Source: Alphaproteobacteria bacterium
GTDB taxonomy: Bacteria > Pseudomonadota > Alphaproteobacteria > Rhodospirillales > Magnetospirillaceae
DNA length: 9,301 bases
Direction of reading: 5' to 3'
Assembly: GCA_015232485.1 (NCBI GenBank)
Contig: JADFZP010000096.1
Coordinates: forward strand, 1 to 9,301
Under the pieces are notes generated by a model. It had not been told where the DNA came from. It did not search any database and saw nothing but the letters and a program-made list of their open reading frames with translations. Positions 1-8,414 of the stretch are shown here, piece by piece (the first letter of the stretch is position 1; the number at the start of each line of letters is the position of its first letter). The translations under genes were made by a program, and so were the position numbers.

Positions 1-42
1 GCTAGCGCGTGGGGCGGCGGGGGGCAAGCGCCGGTTGCGGGG

Positions 43-291
43 TCAGTTCCCATCCTCGCCGAGGCTCATCACGCCCACGCCCATGGCGACGCTGCCGAAG
101 GTGATGATCAGGCCGAAGAACAAAAGGCCCAGCACCAGCACCGGCTGGCCGGATTGGAGGGCCAGGGTGCGCAGATTGGCGATGTCGAGCCACAGCAGGC
201 CGCCGCCGAAGGTCAGGGCCGCCGCCACCCCGGCCAGCAGGTGGCGCAGCAGGAAGAACAACACCTCGCGTTCGAATTTCTTCAGAGGCAT
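43..291 (-). CDS. Small two-helix inner-membrane protein, unknown function
   Basis: An 82-residue protein I do not recognise. A basic, charged N terminus (MPLKKFERE) precedes two strongly hydrophobic segments, about residues 11-35 and 50-75. They are separated by a short polar stretch (DIANLRTLALQSGQ), and the acidic end is SLGEDGN. This is the layout of a small inner-membrane protein with two membrane helices; the many basic residues at the N terminus favour an N-in topology. The ATG lies 10 nt inside the end of the upstream molybdopterin-binding-domain gene. A GAGGA sequence sits about 12 nt before the start, which is rather far, so translation may be coupled to the upstream gene. It is the last gene of the operon visible here; 42 nt remain to the window edge with no convincing terminator. 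The frame stays open upstream for several hundred bases, but that is a shadow of the neighbouring gene. The gene is likely real because of its coherent membrane pattern and operon position; the function is unknown. Confidence 0.72.
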   Translation of the reverse strand: MPLKKFEREVLFFLLRHLLAGVAAALTFGGGLLWLDIANLRTLALQSGQPVLVLGLLFFGLIITFGSVAMGVGVMSLGEDGN

Positions 292-1070
292 GGCGCGCCG
301 TCGTCCTCGATCAAAGCGGTTGAAAGCGGCGCCAGACGGGCGCGCAGATCGGCCGCCGCCTCGGCCAGTTGGCCGGGCTCGGTGGCGCGCAGCACCACGG
401 CGACGCCCAGGCGGTCCTCGCGGATGAAGGGATAGCTGCCGATCTCGACGGCCGGATGGGCGTCCTGCGCCTCGGCCAGCGGACCGGCGATGCGGCCTTC
501 GGGGCAATGGACGGTCAGGGTGCGCGACAACATCGGCCGGCCGGTGCGCAGCAGCGGACGGACGCCGTCGAACATTGCCTGCATGATGCGCGGCACCCCG
601 GCCATCACGAAGACGTTGCCAATGCGGAAGCCGGGCGCGTTGCTGACCGGATTCTCGATCAACTCGGCGCCGGCCGGGATTCGCGCCATGCGCAGCCGCG
701 CCGGGTTGAGGTCGGCCGGGTCGGAATATTGCCGGCGCAGGCAGGCCAGCGCCCGCTCGTCCAAAAGCAGTTCGACCCCGAACGCCTTGGCGACCGCCGC
801 CGCCGTGATGTCGTCGTGGGTCGGGCCGATTCCGCCGGTGGTGAAGACATAGGTCGCGGCGGCGCGGCTTTCGTCGATCGCCCGCACGATCTCGTGTTCG
901 ATGTCGCGCACCACCCGCGCCTCGACCAGACGGATGCCCAGCGCGGTCATTTCCCGCGCCAGGAAGTTGATGTTGGCGTCGCGGGTGCGGCCCGACAGGA
1001 CCTCGTTGCCGATCACGACGATGCGGGCGGTGATCTCCATGGCGGGAACATGGCCCTCGTCCGCCGTCAT
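282..1070 (-). CDS. CinA N-terminal-type (MoaB/Mog fold) molybdopterin-binding-domain protein
   Basis: A 262-residue protein of the competence/damage-inducible protein A type, consisting essentially of the MoCF-biosynthesis (MoaB/Mog-like) fold. Seen: the family opening ITARIVVIGNEVLSGRTRDAN (about residues 13-33), the signature TTGGIGPTHDDIT (77-89) and the later loop MAGVPRIM (156-163). The C-terminal nicotinamide-nucleotide amidase (PncC) domain of full-length CinA (about 400 residues) is absent. Related N-terminal domains in full-length CinA have been linked to ADP-ribose pyrophosphatase activity, but the role of short stand-alone versions is not settled, so I give no symbol. The start chosen, ATG at 1070, forms a TGATG overlap with the stop of the upstream GNAT-Nudix gene, typical of coupled translation. 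An in-frame ATG at 1040 (MEITARI) is an equally credible start: it fits the usual family N terminus and has GAGGG about 13 nt ahead. The 3' end overlaps the small membrane-protein gene by 10 nt. Calling it a molybdopterin-binding protein describes the fold, not a proven ligand. Confidence 0.88.
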   Translation of the reverse strand: MTADEGHVPAMEITARIVVIGNEVLSGRTRDANINFLAREMTALGIRLVEARVVRDIEHEIVRAIDESRAAATYVFTTGGIGPTHDDITAAAVAKAFGVELLLDERALACLRRQYSDPADLNPARLRMARIPAGAELIENPVSNAPGFRIGNVFVMAGVPRIMQAMFDGVRPLLRTGRPMLSRTLTVHCPEGRIAGPLAEAQDAHPAVEIGSYPFIREDRLGVAVVLRATEPGQLAEAAADLRARLAPLSTALIEDDGAPCL

Positions 1071-2068
1071 CACAACCAGTCCCGCAGGATGGCCGCGAGC
1101 GGCAGGTCGGCGGGCGGCATCGGGTTTTGGGCGAGGCGGTTGGCGCGCACCCAGGCGAGTTGCTGGCCCTCGCGCGGGGTGGGGTCGCCCCGCCATGTCC
1201 GACAGACATAGAGCGGCATCAGCAGATGGAAATCGTCATAGTCGTGCGAGGCGAAGGCCAGCGGCGCCAAGCACGAATCGCGCACGTCGATGCCCAATTC
1301 CTCGTCCAGTTCGCGGATCAACGCCTGCTCGGGGGTTTCCCCGCGATGGATCTTGCCGCCGGGGAATTCCCACAGCCCGGCCATCGGACGGCCTTCGGGG
1401 CGGCGGGCGATCAGCACCCGGCCGTCATTGTCGACCAGCGCCGCCGCCGCCACCAGAACCATCGGCCGGGCGGCGTGACGGGCGCGCCAGTCCTCGGCGG
1501 CCAAGGTGAAATCGACCACCGGAATGGGCGCCGCGCCGCGCGCCGGCAGATGGGCGGTGGCCTCGTGCGAGAAGGCGAAGCCCAGCTTGTCGAGCACCCG
1601 CACCGAGGCGTCGTTGCCCTGGATCACGCAGGCTTGCAGGCTGTCCCGCCGCGCCGGGCCGAAGGCCAAGCGCAGCAGGCGCCGCGCCGCCTCGCTGGCG
1701 TAGCCCCGCCCCCAATGCTCGCGCCCGACGAAATAGCCCAGCATGCCCCGGCCGTTGGCCTCGAGCGTGAAGCCGGCCATGCCGACCATCGCGCCATCGG
1801 CCAGACGCTCGATCACCAAGCGGTATTCCTCGCCCGCCGCCGCCCGGCGCTGGGCCAGGCCGATCGCCGCCAGCGCCGCCTCGGGCGGATAGGGGTGGGG
1901 AATGCTGGCGGTCATCGTCGCCACCTCGGCGGCGCCGGCCAGCCGGGCGATCTCGGGCGCGTCCTTGGGTTCGGGCAGGCGCAGCCGCAGCCGCTGGGTG
2001 GTCAGCGGCTCGCCGCGCCAACCCTCCCCTACGGAAAAACAGCCATTGTCAGGTTCGGTAGGAGCCAT
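1070..2068 (-). CDS. Bifunctional GNAT N-acetyltransferase / MutT-type Nudix hydrolase
   Basis: A 332-residue fusion of two enzymes. The first half (about residues 20-190) is a GNAT acetyltransferase of the RimJ/RimL type. It opens with LTTQRLRLRLPEPKD, has the acetyl-CoA-binding loop EHWGRGYASEAARRLL (118-132) and the later GNDASVRVLDKLGF (151-164). The second half (about 203-332) is a MutT-like Nudix hydrolase. It has WEFPGGK followed by a complete Nudix box at 238-260, matching GX5EX7REUXEEXGU with metal-binding RELDEELG. MutT enzymes hydrolyse oxidised nucleotides such as 8-oxo-dGTP, keeping them out of DNA; the acetyltransferase substrate is unknown. I place the start at ATG 2068 (MAPTEP), giving a 20-nt overlap with argJ. 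ATG 2086 (MDISTS) is the alternative, and neither has a clear Shine-Dalgarno sequence, so the start is uncertain. The stop overlaps the next gene as TGATG. Both halves have intact motifs, and fusions of this kind are known in proteobacteria. Confidence 0.92.
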   Translation of the reverse strand: MAPTEPDNGCFSVGEGWRGEPLTTQRLRLRLPEPKDAPEIARLAGAAEVATMTASIPHPYPPEAALAAIGLAQRRAAAGEEYRLVIERLADGAMVGMAGFTLEANGRGMLGYFVGREHWGRGYASEAARRLLRLAFGPARRDSLQACVIQGNDASVRVLDKLGFAFSHEATAHLPARGAAPIPVVDFTLAAEDWRARHAARPMVLVAAAALVDNDGRVLIARRPEGRPMAGLWEFPGGKIHRGETPEQALIRELDEELGIDVRDSCLAPLAFASHDYDDFHLLMPLYVCRTWRGDPTPREGQQLAWVRANRLAQNPMPPADLPLAAILRDWL

Positions 2069-3272
2069 TGATGTCGATATATCCATGCGTCAGGTCGCAG
2101 GTCCACACGGTGGCGCGACCGCGGCCGATCCCGACATCGACCTCGATCAGGATGTCGGCGCCCTTCATATGCGCGGCCACCGGCGCCTCGTCGTAATCGG
2201 GCACGGCGGCGCCGTTCTCGGTGATGCGCACCCCGCCGATCGCGATGACCAGACGGTCGCGGTCGGCCTTTTCGCCGGCCTTGCCCACCGCCATCACGAC
2301 GCGGCCCCAATTGGCGTCCTCGCCGGCGATCGCCGTCTTGACCAGCGGCGAATTGCCGATCGCCAAGCCGATCCGCCGCGCCGCCCGCGCCGAGGCGGCG
2401 CCGGTCACCCGGATCTCGACGAATTTGGTGGCGCCCTCGCCGTCGCGCACGATCTGGTGGGCGAGATCGGTCAGCACCGCGTCCAGCGCGCGGCGGAAGT
2501 CGCCCAGACCACGCTCGTCGGTCACCGGAGGATGGTTCGCCTGGCCGGTGGCGAACAGCATCAGCGTGTCGCTGGTCGAGGTGTCGCCGTCCACCGTGAC
2601 GGCGTTGAACGAGCGATCGGCGCCGCGCGCCAGCAGCTTTTGCAACAGCGGGGCCGGGATCTTGGCGTCGGTGAAGACGTAGCCCAGCATGGTGGCCATG
2701 TCCGGCGCGATCATCCCCGAGCCCTTGCAGATGCCGGCGATGGTCACCTCGGCCCCGCCGATCCACGCCTTTCGGCTGGCCGCCTTGGGAAAGGTGTCGG
2801 TGGTCATGATGGCGCGGGCCGCCTGGGGCCACGCCTCGGCCGAAAGGGTGGCGATCATGCCCGGCAGGGCGGCGGTGATCTTGCCGTCGTCCAGGGGCAC
2901 GCCGATCGTGCCGGTCGAGGCGACGAACACCTCGTCCGGCGCGCAGCCGACGGCCGCCGCCGCCGCCTTCACGGTGCGTTCGACCGAGGCGACCCCGGCC
3001 GCCCCGGTGAAGGCGTTGGAATTGCCCGAATTGACCACCAAGGCGCGCGCTTGGCCGCCGGCCAAGGCTTGGCGGCACCACAGAACCGGCGCCGAGGCGG
3101 TCAACGAGCGGGTGAACACGCCGGCCGCCGTGGTGCCCAAAGCCATCTCGGCCAGCAAGAGGTCGGGGCGGCCGCGATAGCGCAGCCCGCATTCATGGGC
3201 GGCGAAGCGGACGCCCGCCACCACGGGCAGGTCGGGGAAGGCTTTGGGCGCCAGCGGCGAAACGGCGGTCAT
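2049..3272 (-). CDS. argJ: ArgJ: bifunctional ornithine acetyltransferase / N-acetylglutamate synthase
   Basis: A 407-residue enzyme of arginine biosynthesis. It moves the acetyl group from N-acetylornithine to glutamate (acetyl recycling), and in bifunctional versions also makes N-acetylglutamate from acetyl-CoA. Seen: LVVNSGNSNAFTG (78-90); STGTIG (119-124), the site of the Thr-Gly oxyanion hole; and KGSGMIAPDMATMLGY (183-198), which holds the self-cleavage site between Ala193 and Thr194. Thr194 becomes the N-terminal nucleophile of the beta chain. Further on are EDANWGRV and the C-terminal NGSYRT, whose Asn402 and Thr407 match conserved active-site positions. Length is full for the family, so the protein should be processed into alpha and beta chains in the cytoplasm. 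The ATG at 3272 has GAGG five bases upstream; a longer in-frame extension to 3320 would run into the isomerase gene and is rejected. Only 7 nt separate it from that gene. Whether it is mono- or bifunctional cannot be decided by reading. Confidence 0.97.
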   Translation of the reverse strand: MTAVSPLAPKAFPDLPVVAGVRFAAHECGLRYRGRPDLLLAEMALGTTAAGVFTRSLTASAPVLWCRQALAGGQARALVVNSGNSNAFTGAAGVASVERTVKAAAAAVGCAPDEVFVASTGTIGVPLDDGKITAALPGMIATLSAEAWPQAARAIMTTDTFPKAASRKAWIGGAEVTIAGICKGSGMIAPDMATMLGYVFTDAKIPAPLLQKLLARGADRSFNAVTVDGDTSTSDTLMLFATGQANHPPVTDERGLGDFRRALDAVLTDLAHQIVRDGEGATKFVEIRVTGAASARAARRIGLAIGNSPLVKTAIAGEDANWGRVVMAVGKAGEKADRDRLVIAIGGVRITENGAAVPDYDEAPVAAHMKGADILIEVDVGIGRGRATVWTCDLTHGYIDINGSYRT

Positions 3273-3279
3273 CGGGGCC

Positions 3280-4125
3280 TCACTTCTTCTCGGGCGCCGC
3301 CGGGGCCACCGGCTTGCCATCGGGGCCGAAGGTCTCGATCTTGGCCTTGTCGCGCAGTTCGTTCACCACCTTGACCACGGTCTCCTGACCGGCCATCTGG
3401 CGGAGCTGATCCTTGACCGAGTCGAAGGGCGGCGCTTCGGCCTTGCGACGGTCCTCGACCTTGATCACGTGGAAGCCGAAATCGGTCTTCACCGGAGTTT
3501 GGGTGATCTCGCCGTTCTTCAAAGCGAAGGCCGCCTCGGCGAACTCCTTGACCATCTCGCCCTTGCCGAAGAAGCCCAGATCGCCGCCCGAGTCCTTGGT
3601 GCCGGGGTCCTTCGAGACCTCCTTGGCGAGGTCTTCGAACTTGGCGCCCTTGCCCAGCTTGGCGATCACGTCCTTGGCCTGCTGCTCGGTTTCGACCAGG
3701 ATGTGGCGGGCCTTGACCTCTTCGCGGGCCGGCATTTTGGTGATGATTTCCTGATACTTCTTCTTCAAGATGTCGTCGGTGAGCACGCTGTCGACCCGCT
3801 GGCGCAGATAGGCGTCCTGCATGATGCGCTGGCGAGCCTCCTCGACCCGCTCCTTGACCTTGGCATTATCGTGCAATTTGAGCTTGCGAGCCTCATTGAG
3901 CACCAGTTGTTCGGCCACCGCGACATCGACCAGTTGGGCGAACACCACTTCGATCGGCATCATCCGCATCTGCGGGTCGGCCTTTTGCAGGTTTTCGAGG
4001 GCCGAACGACGGATCTCGGCGCCGTCGACGCGCGCGACGACCGGGTCCTCGGCCGCCAGGGCGGCAACCGGGCCGAGCGAAAGCGCCAGGGCGAAGGCGG
4101 CAAGCCGTGCGGTGTGATGTCTCAT
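3280..4125 (-). CDS. Periplasmic parvulin-type peptidyl-prolyl cis-trans isomerase (PpiC/SurA-like)
   Basis: A 281-residue exported foldase. Residues 1-25 form a Sec signal peptide: basic MRHHTAR, a hydrophobic core AAFALALSLGPVAALA, and cleavage near LAA|EDP, with no lipobox cysteine. A SurA-N-like helical chaperone region follows (about 27-130: DGAEIRRSALENL, then DVAVAEQLVLNEARK). The parvulin domain spans about 138-226: KARHILVETEQQAK, FEDLAKEVSKDPGTKDSGGDLGFFGKGEM and TDFGFHVIKVED, the usual core elements. The tail is Lys/Pro/Ala-rich. Parvulins catalyse isomerisation of peptide bonds before proline; this one probably helps fold secreted or outer-membrane proteins. ATG 4125 is chosen because it gives a clean signal peptide and has AAGGGA six bases upstream; the in-frame ATG at 4191 would put 22 hydrophilic residues before it. 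It is the first gene of the minus-strand operon, 7 nt ahead of argJ. There is only one parvulin domain, so it is closer to PpiC/PrsA-like proteins than to two-domain SurA. Confidence 0.95.
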   Translation of the reverse strand: MRHHTARLAAFALALSLGPVAALAAEDPVVARVDGAEIRRSALENLQKADPQMRMMPIEVVFAQLVDVAVAEQLVLNEARKLKLHDNAKVKERVEEARQRIMQDAYLRQRVDSVLTDDILKKKYQEIITKMPAREEVKARHILVETEQQAKDVIAKLGKGAKFEDLAKEVSKDPGTKDSGGDLGFFGKGEMVKEFAEAAFALKNGEITQTPVKTDFGFHVIKVEDRRKAEAPPFDSVKDQLRQMAGQETVVKVVNELRDKAKIETFGPDGKPVAPAAPEKK

Positions 4126-4147
4126 CGGGAGTCCCTTGATCTTGGGG

Positions 4148-4176
4148 TTGGGCGGGGCTGCGCCGCCATGGATATT
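4148..4176 (+). promoter_or_regulatory. Candidate promoter for the histidine kinase gene
   Basis: TTGGGC (4148-4153), a 17-bp spacer and GATATT (4171-4176), three and four of six consensus bases. A better-looking -10, CATAAT at 4182-4187, has no good -35 at the right distance. Either would leave a leader of some 60-75 nt before the kinase ATG. Weak evidence. Confidence 0.22.
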
Positions 4177-4182
4177 CATGGC
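4165..4182. promoter_or_regulatory. Candidate operator: 18-bp dyad in the divergent promoter region
   Basis: GCCATG-GATATT-CATGGC: eight of nine base pairs are symmetrical about the centre, the one mismatch being 4171/4176. It is the sort of site a homodimeric regulator binds. It covers the candidate -10 of the plus-strand promoter and the expected start point of the minus-strand promoter, so a bound protein could affect both directions. No regulator is encoded in the window, and binding is inference. Confidence 0.4.
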
Positions 4183-4210
4183 ATAATGCACGACTCGCGA
4201 GCAGGCACAA
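4183..4210 (-). promoter_or_regulatory. Candidate promoter for the isomerase-argJ operon
   Basis: On the minus strand, TTGTGC (4210-4205) is separated by 16 bp from CATTAT (4188-4183), matching three and four of six consensus bases. Transcription would start near 4176, leaving an untranslated leader of about 50 nt with AAGGGA just before the ATG. It is the only plausible pair I found in the gap for this direction; the matches are moderate. Confidence 0.35.
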
Positions 4211-5558
4211 GAGCACGCTTGGTCCCGCGCCCACCGCCTTTCAGCAGGGTGACCACATGAATCGCCGATCCTCGGCGCCGACCATCGTGGCCCTGACCTA
4301 CGCCCTGTTCGGGGCGATCTGGATACTGGTCTCGGATTGGGTGGCCGCCGTGCTGATTCCCGACCCGTCCGCCTTGTCGGCGGTCCAGACCATCAAGGGC
4401 TGGCTGTTCGTGGCGGGCAGCGCGGCGTTGATCTGGGCGCTGGTGCGGCTGTGGGTCGACCGCCTTGAGAAGACCGCCCACCATTATTCCATGCTGTTCG
4501 AGGCCAGCCCACAGGCCATGGTCATCTACGACCTCGAGCGTCTGACGGTGATCGAGGCCAACGAGGCGGCGGCCCTGTTGCTGGGCCGCCCCGCCGCCGC
4601 GATGGTCGGTCTGGATCTGCACGACTTCATGACCCCCGCCGATGGCGCGCTGCTGGCGCCGTGGATAGCCCGGCTGCGCGGCGACGGCGCCGACTCCCGC
4701 GGACTTTGGCGGCTGCTGAGGGGCGACGGCGCCCCGATCGAGGTCGAGATCCATTCGCGCGCCGTCGACCATGCGGGGCGGTCGGCCCGGCTGGCCTTGC
4801 TGACCGATGTGACGGCGCGGCTGACCGCCGAGCGCGGCCAGCGGGACGCGCTGGCCGCGCTCGAGCGCTCGGACTCCGAATGGCACCAGGTCTCGGCGGT
4901 CGCCGCCCACGACCTGCAAGAGCCGTTGCGCATGGTGGTCAGTTACCTCCAGCTTCTCGACCGGCGCTATCGCGGCCGTCTTGACGAGGACGCCGACACC
5001 TATATCGGCTTCGCCGTCGAGGGCGCCCTGCGGCTGAAGGGGCTGGTCGCCGAACTGGCCGATTTCATCACGCTCGAGGCGCATCCCGCCCGGCTGGTCG
5101 ACGCCAACGCGGTGATGGCCGACCTGGCCCGGCGGCTGGGACCGCGACTCGACGAGCTGGGCGCCGTGCTGGTCCTCGACACGCTGCCGATCGTCGAGAT
5201 CGCCCCCGACCATCTGCGCCGCGTCTTCGACGAGCTGATCGACAACGCGCTGAAATTCCGCGATCCCGACCGGGCGCTCCGCGTGGCGGTGTCGGCGTCG
5301 CCGATCCACGGCGGCTGGGAGATCGCTTTCGCCGACAACGGCCAAGGCGTTCCGCCCGACTGCCACGAGCGGGTGTTCGGGATGTTCCGCCGGCTGCATC
5401 CGGCCACGCCGGGGCTGGGGGCCGGCTTGCCGACCTGCCGCAAGCTGCTGGGTTTCTACGGGGGCACCATCCGCATGGCCCGTCCCGACCAGGCCGACCA
5501 GGGCGCCATCGTGTTCCTGACCCTGCCCTCGCCCGCCGGCCGGCGCGACCCGCCATCG

Positions 5559-5587
5559 TTGACACGAGCCGCTACGGGCTCTATCTG
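5559..5587 (+). promoter_or_regulatory. Candidate secA promoter inside the kinase 3' end
   Basis: A perfect -35 hexamer TTGACA (5559-5564), an ideal 17-bp spacer and a weak -10 TATCTG (5582-5587, three of six). The start would fall near 5594, about 50 nt before the secA ATG. The spacer itself holds the inverted repeat GAGCC-N6-GGCTC (5566-5581). The perfect -35 and spacing make this the best promoter candidate in the window, though the -10 is poor and no measurement supports it. Confidence 0.45.
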
Positions 5588-5644
5588 TGACACCGTCCGC
5601 GGATGGCCCCTTCCGCCGTCCTCATTCGAGGTATGTGAAACCCA

Positions 5645-8341
<2,697 letters not shown>

Positions 8342-8414
8342 GACCATCGCCAGGGTTGCCGACCGCCAACGAAAGGGCTAGTATTCTCCTCTTTCGGGGT
8401 GCGGAGCCAAGCTC
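8342..8414 (+). promoter_or_regulatory. secA-fecR-domain gene intergenic region with candidate promoter
   Basis: A 73-nt gap. TTGCCG (8356-8361), a 17-bp spacer and TAGTAT (8379-8384) form a sigma70-type candidate, four of six matches in each hexamer, with a start near 8391 and a leader of about 24 nt. CGAAAG at 8370-8375 and CTTTCG at 8391-8396 form a 6-bp inverted repeat around the -10. GGAG at 8403-8406 is a good ribosome-binding site, 8 nt before the next ATG. I see no hairpin with a T run, so secA read-through is possible. Confidence 0.42.

Larger units (their letters stand above)
4126..4256. other. Divergent intergenic regulatory region
   Basis: A 131-bp non-coding gap between the divergently transcribed isomerase-argJ operon (minus) and the histidine kinase gene (plus). 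It contains a locally A+T-richer patch around 4171-4189, candidate sigma70-type promoters on both strands, an 18-bp imperfect dyad at 4165-4182 and a perfect 8-bp palindrome CTCGCGAG at 4194-4201. Good ribosome-binding sites occur at each end: AAGGGA for the isomerase, and AGGGTGA at 4246-4252 for the kinase. Confidence 0.7.

Noticed and set aside
1..42. Possible terminator after the last operon gene
   Set aside because: Only a 4-bp GCAA/TTGC pairing and C-rich sequence are visible, without a T run; not enough to call.
1902..3374. A 490-codon plus-strand frame opposite argJ
   Set aside because: Antisense shadow of argJ and the GNAT-Nudix gene; those genes carry complete catalytic motifs, this frame carries none.
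4126..4191. Upstream extension of the isomerase to the in-frame ATG at 4191
   Set aside because: It would place 22 residues before a textbook signal peptide and lose the AAGGGA spacing. It would also run through the dyad and promoter region.
4194..4201. Perfect 8-bp palindrome CTCGCGAG
   Set aside because: Short G+C-rich palindromes are frequent by chance in such DNA; no second copy was noticed nearby.
3244..4260. A 338-codon plus-strand frame opposite the isomerase gene
   Set aside because: Antisense to a gene with a clear signal peptide and parvulin domain; rich in Leu/Gly/Asp/His with no recognisable family.
4176..5399. A 407-codon minus-strand frame opposite the histidine kinase
   Set aside because: Antisense shadow; the plus strand encodes clear kinase boxes and has a good ribosome-binding site.
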